From Pomphorhynchus laevis (taxonomy: Eukaryota; Acanthocephala; Palaeacanthocephala; Echinorhynchida; Pomphorhynchidae): a stretch of DNA of 64,000 nt. The translations under genes and the position numbers were made by a program. Under the pieces are notes generated by a model that ran no database searches, had not been told where the DNA came from, and was given only the letters and a program-made list of their open reading frames with translations. Position 1 is the first letter of the stretch. Every line of letters starts with the position of its first letter. Where the stretch lies: positions 124,001 to 188,000 of the forward strand of contig WNNJ02000853.1 in NCBI GenBank assembly GCA_012934845.2, in the 5' to 3' direction. Below, piece by piece: positions 29,485-42,129 of the stretch.

Positions 29485-30784
29485 TGTAAGTAGTTTATTG
29501 AGTAGCCAAGAAAGTTCTAGCTTTATCAATAGTTGTTATTATATAGCTATTTTTCAATTTGGTAAGTTCTAAATACTTATCTTTATTAATTTGATCTTTC
29601 CTTATATAACTGTTTGTTATTTTCATTTTTTAATTTTATCAAATATATAATCTTTCAAAATTTTAATCTTAGATGTATTTAAGCTTTCGTTATTAATCAG
29701 CTTACCTGATTATTATTTGATCATTATGTATATCTTTACGAGTAATAACAATGCGCGCCTAGACATTTCATGCTATGAATTACAAGATAATCGATATATG
29801 CGCACATTTTTTGACATCAATGTTTCTCAGTACATGCTTTGTTGTATGCCATCAGTTTGCTTTTCACCACCTTTGAATTGAATGAAAAACGCAAGAACAG
29901 CAAGTAATGTGAAAGAATTGTGATTGTTGAAGAAAGCAAGTTGGTACCGTTACAAACTTGCTTTCCTCGGAAATTTGCTATTCGGAGGAATTAAACCGCG
30001 AGCTCTTAAGCTACTCAGGAACAGTGCATCGATAACCTTTAGGTCACAATTAAAAGAATATAGATCATATCATAAATAATAATAAGTATAAATCATATAT
30101 TTTTATGGACTTTGTCTATATGTTTGTATTTTAAAATTTCCTGGATTGATGGGAATCTTAGCAAATTAAATATTTGTAGTTCTGCTAAACCATTTATGGT
30201 AGTTCTCAAAATTTAGTTGAGCGTATGTCACAATAAAGCTTATAATCTTACGAAACTATTTTGCTAGAATCTATTCTATTGTTGCATTGATCTGTAACAG
30301 GCATATGCCATTAATCTGTCCATGCAACAGATGTATGACGATGATCGAAACACATTTTAGTTGTCTAAAAATTTATTACACTGAAATAGCTTAAATATTA
30401 AAGCAACAAGGTAGTCAAAGTAGGAGTTGCATTCCTATAGATCACTTGAGAAAATTAAATTTATTAAACAGACTGTTTAAATTTGTTAAACAGACCTCGA
30501 GCCCCACCACAAGTACAATACAAGAAATATGTAACTCTTCGACTATAATGTATCCAGCTCTTTGTGAATTTGAATATCATTGTATGTTATAAAGTTTTAA
30601 ATTAATTGTATCTATTATGACAAACTTACATATTATCCATTTTCGTTCTAAATGCTAGGCGGAATTTGCCATTACACACTTTCAATATTTATTAGTAATA
30701 CCCCTTATAAGCTTCTCTTATTTTAAAAATATGAATTACATTGTAATATGTATTACATTATATTTTAAATATAACAATATATTA
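29485..30784. other. AT-rich non-coding stretch
   Basis: The first 36 bp (attgtaagtag to agaaagttc) are inverted relative to the flank at 25010-25055. The rest is AT-rich with no coding signal I can support. Confidence 0.4.
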
Positions 30785-31690
30785 CAAACAAACTGGACAG
30801 TTAAAAAAGCTGTCCAGTTTGCAGAGTTTTATCACTGAGCTTTCTCGTGGCAGTTCACGGTTGAATATACTGAACGCCCACGACTCTCTCGTCATCCTCC
30901 GCAACACAATCAACCTACAAAAGATTGGCTTCCTGCTTCGTTGCTCTCCCTTATTCCGGAGCGGGAAAATCTTGAATTTCGACTTCGAAGTGCACCGGCT
31001 CCTTAGCTCCATACTAAACGTGCCACTCGACGACGATGCCTGGGATCAATTCACATTATCGATTTGACTCAGCAGTCTCGGCTTTCGAACTACGCACGAG
31101 ACTGTGGTTATAGCTTTCGGATCGTCAGTATGTGGCTCTGACATGTTGAAAATCTTGCTAAGGAATTGCTTGCCTGCTACAATCCGAAAACCCAGGCTTC
31201 GTTAATGCCTTCACGCGATGACGCGCTGAGTTTCATATGGTTATCCCACGGGAACCAAAATATCAGAAACGGTTGATAACCGAATACTATAACGCACGTT
31301 ACTGGCGTATGCTTGATGAAGCAACGACCCCGGCGTCGCGATCTCGTTTGATTGATTTTGATTTATAAAGTCCTCGTGCGAATTTCTAGAGGCTCTGTCT
31401 ATCACCTCGGTAGGCACACGCATGGATTACCAATCCATCGCCTTATCTGTGGCACTTAAACATGGTGTTCACTGTAGCGAAACATACCGGTGCATATGTG
31501 AACAAGATGTCTAAGGAATAGTGCACACGCTCTCAACTGCAACAAATGCTTATAGCGCTTCCATCGTCAGTGAATGTTCTGCTGCGCACCACCCTAGCTG
31601 AAACTTGCATCCTAGAAAATTCACACTTTTTTCCGAGTACCGCCTTTCGTTTTGTTGCCTTATGCAGTGGATCAGCGTCGCAGTACAGCT
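30785..31690 (+). mobile_element. Decayed RLE-type RT element, group F fragment
   Basis: Plus-strand coding for the region after the RT core: HDSLVILRNTINLQKIGFLLRC, then FDFEVHRLLSSILNVPLDDDAWDQ. This is the block that follows RT in R2-like restriction-nuclease elements (compare [22 protein letters not shown] in the copy at 37480). Downstream, in broken frames, come a SRSRLIDF-like piece and remnants up to the zinc-binding region near 31500. The RT palm and the nuclease end are absent. It lies 300 bp upstream of importin alpha in the same orientation. Confidence 0.65.
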
Positions 31691-31994
31691 GGAGAATATT
31701 ATTACATTAATAATATATTATTATATTTAGTTGATAATGGATCGCTTAAACACTATCATCTATTGTAAGTTAAAGCATATGTACTTTTATCCAGTTAAGT
31801 GTAAACGCTTTATATCCTTTAAGATTTGGGTTTAAAACGAAGCACTTAGTGAAACATTAGATAAATTATTTTATACTTAAATTTTTAAATGTTTTAATTG
31901 TAAAGGTATAAAGAACCCACATAATTTGTAGTTCAGCAGTGAATGTTATTGGGAAAGTTAACAATTTTTATAGCAACTCTTATTTAAATTTTAG

Positions 31995-34900
31995 ATGGAC
32001 CGGAGTCGGATCAAGGATTATAAATATCGCGGCAAAGATGCTCAGGTATTAATTAAGCGTGTGATTAATTTTACTAAGTTATTATTTTAGGAACTTCGAA
32101 GAATGCGCACGGAAGTTACGACGGTTTTACGTAAGGTGATTAACAAAAAGCCTGTATTTTTAATATCTTTTAAATCTACTCAATACCAACTTATCAACCG
32201 CATTCTAATTTACATTTTTGTTATAAGAAAATGTAATTTAAACCTATACGGGTTTAGTGTTTGATTTAGTTTTTAATATTAAAATTATTATTTTTAAGTG
32301 AAATTTCTTTACAATTTAATTTTTACTAATTTTTGTTTGTTTAATTTCACAAAATTAAATTATAATATCCTTAATTTACTTAATGATAGTTTTGATATCT
32401 GATGATGGTCATATACTGAACGGTCACATTTTATGCAATTGTTTTCAATAACGACATGCACTTTTTATACACTATTTTGTTTTTGTTTGATTTAATAAGT
32501 TATTTAAACTACTATTTTCTTATAATAAATTACAATTATACAATAACTTATTATCACAATATAATTATAATTTATACTGGACATTTCTGATATGGGTTGG
32601 CAAATTAAATTCCTAATTTTTACACCATAAACTTTGACCTTATTTATATTATTAGACCTAATATAGTCTTATTCATGCTATTTTCAAATCTATTAAAAAG
32701 TCAATCATAATTTATAAATATTATTTTCAACCTGCAGTCAATGCGTGATGAAGTAATGCAAAAGCGTAGAAACATTGACAACGATCAAGCAGATGATCAA
32801 TTAAGTGATGATCTATGCAGTAAATACAGACCAAAGTTTGAGCTTGTTGAGTTGGAACGCAAGGGTCAAAGTTCAAATCCAGCTATTAAGTTGGAAGCTG
32901 TGAAAGAGACGCGGTAAGTTGTAATTTATATCAATTGAAATTATTTTCAATAAATGTCAAACTGATTTTATTAAAATTATTAATTATTTATTATTATTTA
33001 TTGATACGTTTACTAAATTATTGAATTATTTATTTAAGATATTAATTAATTATTAATGATTTTATTGTTATTTTATTAAATCATTTCTACATTAAATGAT
33101 TAAATTTTAGCTCGATATTTGTCGTAATCTTTCGATAATTTAGTATTTAATAGATCCAAAATTTTTCAATAATTAATTATTACAACAGCTATGTACTACT
33201 TAAACTAGTGGTCATCAAACGTTTTTACATTCGTGACTGAAAGAATGATGATACCATAACGTCTCTACATATAGAGTGAAAGCTTTAGTCATATAGCGTG
33301 TAAGTACTCCTTAAAGATCTTTTGTTTTAATAAGTAGTTGAATTTATATATGCTTTATCAAGCTAATTTAAGTCGCCGACCATAATCAACAGAGGTTGCT
33401 AGTCTGATGCGCGAACCCTGACTTAAATGATAATATAATAAATTTCTTTAGACAAAATTTAGATTTTCGCATCTAAATTTTACTTTAAAGGAATTGAAAG
33501 AAATTTAATATTAGCTGTTTATGTAATTACCTGAGCTTTTAATCATTTTATTATTTTAAATATACAAAAAATATAACCTTCGTCATCTAGAGTTTAGATT
33601 ATAGATATTTCAAATGTCACTATTTATGTAAATTACATAAATAGTAAATAGTAAATTTATTTATGTAAATTATCTGAACGCCTAATATTGAGTTAACGAA
33701 TTTGATTTAACAAGCGTTTACTGTTTAATAAATAAGGTGTATTTTTTGTTCATTCAGTCAGTGAAAAATTATTCATTCAAATGTTACTGAATAAAATTCA
33801 GATGAATTTTATTGAACAACTCATTTTTTACAAAATATATTTAATAAGTGTTTACCATTTATTATAAACTTTTAATGACGGAATTAAAAGTTATTCATTT
33901 TCAAGAGAATTACAATTGACCTTCTATTATGTACTTAAATATTTTGACATCATAATTAATATAAAAATATAAAAAAATTATAAAAATAGAAAGATATTTT
34001 AATTGAAAAAAATTAAATGCTTTAATTCACCTTTTGATCTACATAAGGTGAATGTTGTTTAAAATGAAAATAATTTTAAATATATATAAATAGCCTTATA
34101 TTCTTAAAACAATTTGTCAAATTTTGACGACGGAATTACGATAAAAATTAGTTCTTTATTAATTGAAATAATCGAAGCTACATTTATAATTTATCACCCG
34201 CAATTTTGTTATTAATTTTCGTATTTACTTTTAAAAGAAAGCTGTTATCAGCTGATCGAAATCCACCGATAAACGAAGTCATCAATTCCCCGATGTTTAA
34301 TATTTTGATAACATCATTAAACGACGATGAAAATCCAACGCTACAATTCGAAGCAGCATGGGCATTAACCAACATTGCTTCTGGTGAGGCTACACAAACA
34401 CTGGCTGTTGTTCAAGCAGGGGCTGTGCAAGGTCTCATTCGTTTATTACGCTCTCCACATGCTAACATTTGTGAACAAGCGGTTTGGGCATTGGGAAATA
34501 TTATTGGTATGTAATTGTCTCTTTTTTTAATTTTGCATCGATTACATTACTTTTAAATCTTAAATGGTTCCTTTTTATTTAATTTCTCCTACACTTGTTT
34601 ATTTTGAAAGTGACTATTATAATATAACATTGCATTTTTTGTATCTAATTTTTGTCAGTTTTCATGACATTTTATTTGATTTCTACGAAGAATTTTGTCA
34701 TTTAGAAATGCCAAGAGATCACTGATAATTAAATATTTACATATTTTTATTTTTTCAAAACGCCTCTTTAACAATTACATATTCATCTAATAATATCGTT
34801 TGATGTTTCTTCCTTGGTTTAAAATAAAATATTTTTCCATTTAAAACGTTTTTGTAACATTTCAATACATTTTATCAAAATATTATATTTTTACAAATTA

Positions 34901-37900
34901 ATAATTTAATTGCAGTTCTGATGACCAAATAATAAAATTAAGTGAAAAATAAAGACAAAGGTTTCAAAGGCTTATCAAATATTTTTACATAACTTAAAGT
35001 AAAAACAAAAATTTTATAAACTCAAAATTTTAAATTCAAAATTTAAATATTGATTTAAAATTTTATACCAATTTCGATTGATCTTGATATTGATACACAA
35101 GAATTGTTTTTTTAAATGGGTTTACAAACGATTTGTATCTGTTTAATCGCCTTTGGTAAATATTTATTATTTTTAGGTGACGGCCCTGATTGTAGAGAGT
35201 ATGTTGTTACTCAGGGCTTTATTGAACCTTTGTTGGCATTTATAAATCCCGATACACCACTGTCGTTTCTTCGAAATGTTACATGGGTTATTGTTAACCT
35301 GTGCCGTAATAAAGAAAAACCTCTTCCGGATATATCAATGATACAAAAGTTGATACCATCACTGATTTATTTAGTACATCATACCGATAATAGCGTATGT
35401 TTCCTATTGATATTTCCAATCAACAAAATAAAATCTCTTTAGGTATTAGTTGATACAATCTGGGCCATTTCGTACATAACCGACATGGGATCATCTTATC
35501 TTCAGGTAGTTTTCATTCATTATCTATTCATAATTTTTACTATTTTATTTTTTCTTTATAACAAATATGCTTTTTAAACATTACTGTAATGTGCCCTGTA
35601 TAATAATTACGGGTTTTGATAAAACTAACTCAATTTCATTGCTTGTAAGTCAAATTTTTATTTGGTTAAATGTGCAGATAACTCAATTAATATATCTTTT
35701 AATATAACTCAAAGTTATCTAGTGCTAATCAATTTAGTAGGATTTGCAAGTGAAACTACAATATTTTTCCATATTTTATCAGTTGAAACAAAAAACAAAT
35801 ATTTTTAGTTCTATATTAATAATATCATCAATATTATATTAGATATACGTATATTAGATATAATAGATATATTATATCTAATATAATAGATATATTAGAT
35901 AATACAAATAATATAAAATAATATAATAATTATAAAAATGAAAGTAATATAATAATATAATAATAAAATAATATTGTAAAATAATATATTTTGATAGATC
36001 ATACCTTCGAAATACACAAAATATTGAACAAGTGAAAAACATAATAATATAATATCATCAATATTATATTAGATATACGCATTCATCAGTTAATATATGC
36101 AAATATTCTAGAATATTCATTAAAATTTAACTCGTACTTCATTTTTTCATTTATGTAAAATTCAAAGTAGTCTTTCAAAGGGTGCCATATTGTAAAGCAA
36201 TTGTATGACAATTTTATATCTGGTAGCCAAATTTATATTCTTTTCTGTCATTGTTTAGTTAATAATCGATTCAGAAATTGTTCCTCATATTGTTCCAATG
36301 CTCAATCACACTGATTTGAAAGTAGTCGCTTCTGCTTTGAGAGCTATTGGTAATATTGCGACAGGGACACATCATCAGACCCAAGTTGTAGTCGACAACG
36401 GTGTGCTTAAATACCTACCTGTATTACTTGAACATAACAAGGAGAGAATAAGAAAGGAAGCAACTTGGTTGTTGTCTAATATAACAGCGGGAACTGAGGC
36501 CCAACTTCAATCAGTTATTGACGAAAACCTTATACCTAAAGTGGTATACTTCCTCGAGCACGTAAGCTTATTTTAATTAGCAACAAGAACCAATGTATAA
36601 ATACTTTATTAGATAATTGAATATTTTTTATTTAAATTTAATTTACTCAGTTTATAATCCTTTATTTTATTAAATCGTGTGTAGTTTAATTTAGCCAAAA
36701 GGTTTTCTGTTCGTCGACACAATTGCAATTCTTAATTATAATATCATCCAAATCATAGTTTTATTTGAGCTCTGTAATTTATCAAACTAAATTAATGTTT
36801 TAATCATTCAAATACATTTATTTTAATCAATTTTATAAATTAAATATAATTGACAACAATGTTTGATCAAATTTAAAAAAGAATCATGGAATATTACAAA
36901 GTAAATTAATAATATATAAGCCAACAGATACCGCTGTTGGCTTAGACTAGAATTAAACTGTGTAGATTACTGTAATCAACTTCAATACGAATCAGTGCTT
37001 TTAAGATACTAAACTAAAGTTATATTTACTAATACCAGCCTTTTTAACGGTTATTTGAATTGATATCATTTACTTCTAAGTAACATTCGATGTTGCATAG
37101 TAAAAGCATATTCAATTATTTTAGTGGTTTTTGAAAATATTTTTATTACCGAAAAACCAAGTATATATAAATAAATATATTTATTTATATATAAATATAA
37201 ATAAATATATGCAACAAAACAATTGACTGGTTAAAAAATTGTTCTGGATATAACTACATACAATGATTTTAAAATAGTGCCACAAATAGTGCGATAACAA
37301 GCATAAGAATAATTTTGTTAGAACGAATAATTTTTCGTTCTAGTTTAGGCTACGAAGAATCGTAGCCTAAACTAGAACGAAAATTTTTTTAATTGTACAA
37401 TTGATTACAATAAAAGTTCTAATCGTTCAACATTATTACAAATTATTACAATTATTAATTATTAATTATTACAATATAAATACTTACAAATGCCGTTGTG
37501 GAAACTGGATTTCCGCAATGCCTTTAACACTATCAGCCGCGATTACGTACTCGACAAAGTTGCCCGCTTAGTTCTCGAGATTTACGATCTCGTAATATGT
37601 GTTACGACCGTTCCAATAACCTTTTTTTAAGAGCGATGTGATCCCATCTTGCGAAAGCGTTTAACAGGAGGACCCCTGGATCCATTGCTATTTTGTCTGG
37701 GCACTAACAACTTAGCACACAGCATCATGTCATAGCTAAATATCTGGTACCTGTGCGATCGCATCTTGGAAGGCACCTATAAAACTGTTATATGTGGTAT
37801 TAGCAAAACATGCGAACTCGGATTGAATATGGGCCTCACTCTAAACACTGAAAGTTATGAGATTATCACAGATTACGAGGATCTAGCTCATTGCATTGCC

Positions 37901-40900
37901 TCTCATCTCCATGGTTGCAGTGCTGTTCCCTAGCCATCGCCACCTCCCTTGATGTGCCAATTGGAAACGATTACCAAACCAACGCCGCCCTAGATGATGT
38001 CATTAAGGAGTTAGTCACGGCTGATAAACGCTTGTCAGGACTGAGTCGCCACGATGTACTGGTTCTGCTGTGTCATTGTTTATCTCTCCCGAAGATCGGA
38101 TTTTTTCTGAGAAACGCACCGTGCTACAATAACTCTAAACTAGATGCATTTGAGGAGGAAATCCCTAGTTATTGGAATGCGTCTTGAATGTCTGCTAAAC
38201 GGCGATGCCTGGAGACAAGCGACCCTACCTGTTAAACTCGGAGGGCTTGGAACTCGTCTATTTAGGCATACTGCCATATCCGCATTCGTTTCTACTGTCG
38301 CTGACGCGGCCGACCTTCTTAATCTACTGCCAAATTGTCTTGTTAAATTTTCGGGTGAGTCTGACCCGGTATACAAGGATACCATTGCAATGTTGTTTGC
38401 CGATTTCGGGTGTACCTAGCCGTATGTTCGTAAAATTCAAAAACAATAGTCAGAAATATTTTATGTCGCGGTCTAAAACAGCTTTTTGGCAAGGGCACAG
38501 TCGCGAGCACTCTTGATTGGAATATCGTCCAAACATTCTGGTGCATTTTCGGAGGCAATCCGAATCTCATCGATAGGAATTTGACTTTACCATACATTGA
38601 CGTTGGCGGTTTATTTTGTCTGGGTGTTCACGGTAGCCAAGCTTTTAAATGTGTTAGCGGAAAGCACGTGGTGAGTGGGATTACACATGTTCTAGATTGC
38701 TACCGGCATCTACTACACTCTGCAGTGAAAAACCTGATACGGATGGCCCTAACAGCTGTAGGTTATCCGTAAAGACTAGAGCTTGCGGGACTATTGAGAA
38801 GTTACGCTAAACTCCTGATGGTGTAACTCTGTTTCTATGGGAGGCCGGTCGTGTGCTTGTGTGGAACTTAACCTGTCCCAACACACTTTCGACAAGTCAT
38901 CAAGCACACACCGTCACTGCTGCCGGGTCAGTTGCTATGTTTCTGAGGAGAAAAAGATTGTCAAATATGAAGTCCTCGATGAACCTCAATAGGCTTTAAT
39001 TTCAATAACAGTGGAAACTCTAGGTGCGCTATGGCCAAACTCATCCAGCTTCTTTGAAACACTTAGAATAAAGTTCATCAAGGCAACCGGAGCCCGCCGC
39101 ACTTGGACGTGGCTGATTTAGCAGACCAGTGCAGCCATACATCGTGGCAACGCAGCATGCTTTTTTGAGGCGACTGATGATGCATCTCTCCCTGCGTTTG
39201 AATCGATCTGATTCATAACTAAGTTAAGATTAGTAACTTTTTGGGTCCCATTTGCAAGTAACCCTGTTTGACATTTGTATCTTATTTAAAACCAATTATA
39301 AACAATTATAATTTAAATTAATATCAGAATAACTTTAATATTTTTCTTGGATTTTTAGCTTTAAGGCACGATACTGACCAGAATTTTCTTTTCATTTTTA
39401 AATAAAAAGTTTCTTTTTACCTAATTTTTTTAATTTAGTTTCAAGTCTTTTTGCATATACTTGATAAAAAGTGTTTTTAAAATTTCTCTTTTAGGCAGAA
39501 TTTGCGACCAAAAAAGAGGCCGCTTGGTGTATTTCTAATCTAGCTGTTAGCGGTACCAGAGATCAGGTAATTTTATTTCAAACTTATGTTAATATAACGA
39601 ATACTCAAAATGCATTTTAAATTTAAATGTTAGTGACTGAAAACTACATCGTTGTGATGTGTCCCTTGACGTAATAATTCCGGATTTCTAATATATAAAA
39701 ATTTAGGTCCGATATTTGTTACATTGCAACGCAACAGTTCCACTTTGTGGTCTTTTGAGATGCAATAGTCCTGAGGTAATCAGAGTTTCACTCGATGCAA
39801 TCAGTAAATTGCTCGCAAATTGTACGGAGGATGAACTTAAGACCATAACACTTCTGATCGAAGAATGCAAAGGACTGGATGCCATTGATTCGTTGCAACA
39901 TCATGTTAACAAGGACATCTACAGACTGGCTTATGACGTACTCGACACTTATTTCCCAGACGATGAAGACGTACAGGTATTTATCATTTGTTATAGCAAT
40001 TAATGATAATTTTTGAAATTAAATGCAAAATATTACTTTGTTTAAATGAATAAACTTTGTTTAAATTCGTATTAAATTTTTTGTTTTTCCTTTTTTAAAT
40101 TGAAACATTAAAAAATACATTTAACTTTTTCTAATGTAAAAATTAAATATATTTACTTTTACTAACAACGTTTTACTTTTTAATCCATTGTTAATCAATA
40201 GCTCTATTACTGTATTTAAATATAAGTTGGCGAATATCTGAAGAATATGAAAGAATATTTATGACAATATTTTATTCATTTTGGCATATCATTTTTATTA
40301 TTCTTTTATAATTTAAAATGTACGGAAAGGGTGATGCCGCAACCGTTCCAGCCGACGAGAGCGACGCGAAACGCATAGAGGATGTTGACTAAGATCAGGA
40401 ATAATCTGCATGATTGAACAATATTGAACATTATTGTGGAATAATGTGATGCTGATTGATTATTCCAGAACGTTTAAATATGAATAAATATAGGAATAAT
40501 CTACATGATTGAACAATATTGAACATTATTGTGGAATAATGTAATGCTGATTGATTATTCCAGAACGTTTAAATAAGAATAAATATAGGAATAATCTGCA
40601 TGATTGAACAATATTGAACATCATTGTGGAATAATGTGTAGTTTCAACATCTGTAACTTATTTTACTGCCTCTTCAACTTGTCGATTGAAATTGAATTGT
40701 TGTTTAAACAACAACTGAATCAAAATATTATTTTATAACTAATATTATATTATAATATGTAAAAAAAATATATTATATATTTCAAATATTATATTATAAA
40801 AATAATAATATTTTATATAATATTTTATGTAAAATAATATTAATTAATACATTGATTATAATTTTTAAATAATCATTAAATTATTCTAAGTTAATTATAA

Positions 40901-41667
40901 AATTAATTACAAACATTAACAAAAAAATAAGCATGATCAGCTTCGAGAATCATTTTCTTTAAATGAAAATAATTCACAAGTTAAAAGAGATGATATAAAA
41001 ATTGTAATGATTTATAAATATTTAATATATAAAACAATATAAATTAATAATATTTTATTAATTAATAATATTATAATATTTTCGAAACTAAATAATAATT
41101 TTTATACATTATAATTACTGTATATTTTAATATGGTTACTAATGAAAATAGGTTAAACTAATATTTATTGGTTTTTACTATTGTTATATATTTTTAGTGT
41201 CAAAAACTTATTCTTTGATTTAAATTGAATTTCTCATTATAAATATTAAGTTTTATAACAATATTATAACAATATTAAGTGTCTTTGCCTGTAACTGAAC
41301 AAAAACAGTTATTCGCTGCATATTTTATGAAGTAAACGAGCGAGTAACTATTTGAAGTTACTCGCTCTATTTTCTCAAATTGCTCTTTATAATTTTAAAA
41401 TCTTTGATTATAGATTGCCCTGATGAGGACGATACTCCCAATTATCGCCCTAATAATCCAAATATGATTATTAAATTATATTTTTTGCTCAATATCTTTC
41501 AGTTATTTACCATCTAGTTATCCTCTATATTAACTTTAATTGTTGTTTAGACTGCTGATGAATCAGTGGGAACGATACTATCAGAAGACAATAGCAATAT
41601 ATCGACGGACGGTGGCAATCAAAACGGAGGATTTACTAACAGCAGTCATAATCCATTTAATTTTTAA
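31995..41667 (+). CDS. KPNA: Importin subunit alpha (karyopherin alpha), 10 coding exons
   Basis: A nuclear import adaptor: it binds classical NLS cargo through armadillo repeats and importin beta through its N-terminal IBB domain. Exons: 31995-32045, 32091-32135, 32738-32913, 34238-34506, 35177-35394, 35443-35505, 36259-36561, 39495-39566, 39707-39976, 41551-41667. All introns are GT-AG, and the joined exons give 527 codons in frame, the usual family length. Residues 1-45 are the IBB ([25 protein letters not shown]). ARM repeats carry the Trp/Asn ladder: [49 protein letters not shown]. The C-terminal part ([25 protein letters not shown]) is closest to the alpha-3 (KPNA3/4) type by eye. The tail is acidic/Asn-rich, ending NPFNF. 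An acceptor-like ttttag directly before the ATG suggests an unseen 5' UTR exon. Confidence 0.95.
37332..37383. repeat. Perfect 24-bp inverted repeat, 4-nt loop
   Basis: 24 uninterrupted base pairs (37332-37355 with 37360-37383) around an AGAA loop, in importin alpha intron 7, about 100 bp before the group F fragment. It is transcribed as part of the intron if the gene is expressed. Its perfection in such AT-rich DNA implies recent origin or selection. Confidence 0.85.
37480..39265 (+). mobile_element. RLE-type RT element, group F, in importin alpha intron 7
   Basis: Plus-strand, 5'-truncated, decayed. In order: RT palm [18 protein letters not shown] (37500), a [14 protein letters not shown] block (37670), the post-RT region ASLDVPIG and [19 protein letters not shown] (about 38060), [21 protein letters not shown] (about 38230), a His/Cys zinc-binding piece [10 protein letters not shown] (about 38630), and the PD-(D/E)XK nuclease [21 protein letters not shown] (about 38820; family form DVTCP). 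The C-terminal [12 protein letters not shown] ends near 39210. A 3' motif at 39235-39264 matches the group G 3' end. Same orientation as the host gene; inactive through stops and frame changes. Confidence 0.8.
40397..40637 (+). repeat. 95-bp tandem repeat, about 2.5 units
   Basis: Units start at 40397, 40492 and 40587; the third is partial. Each begins aggaataatctgc/acatg and contains attgaacaatattgaacat. The first 12 bases match part of the A1-linked 20-bp monomer, which may be coincidence. It lies in importin alpha intron 9. Confidence 0.8.
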
Positions 41668-42129
41668 GAAACTATTTTAATAGCATAACAGAAGTGTTCA
41701 AATGTTAAAAGAAAACTTATTCTATGTTATGTTGTAATGTATGTACGTATTAAATAAGAGCTTATTAGTTTCATCGAAACGAATACCTATGTTTGCTTAT
41801 GATGCTTTTCATAAAATATAACTGAGAAAATTCGTTTTTCTTCAATTTTTGTGTTGTGATTGCTCTATAACGTTGCATTTATAAAAGATTAGTTAGTGAT
41901 ATGTATGTGGGAGTAGACCTTATGTGTTGGTATTAATATTGGAATTGATATCTATTCATTTAATTCAATTTATTTATAAATTGACTCATGGGTATTTAAA
42001 ATAATTTATTATTTAAATAAATTAATAATTAATTTAAATTAATGTAAAGAATACATGTGTATCGAATGGTTAATTAATGGTTATTAATGGTTAATTAGAA
42101 GCGTTATATAAAATGTTTGATTATAATTT

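Noticed and set aside
29245-29529. Minus-strand open frame of 94 codons across the satellite
   Set aside because: It encodes only a repeat of FQINPVPDQSSSRSI-type peptides generated by the 16-bp unit. There is no independent support.
37332-37383. MicroRNA precursor
   Set aside because: A perfect 24-bp stem with a 4-nt loop is shorter and cleaner than animal precursors, and no conserved seed is recognised.
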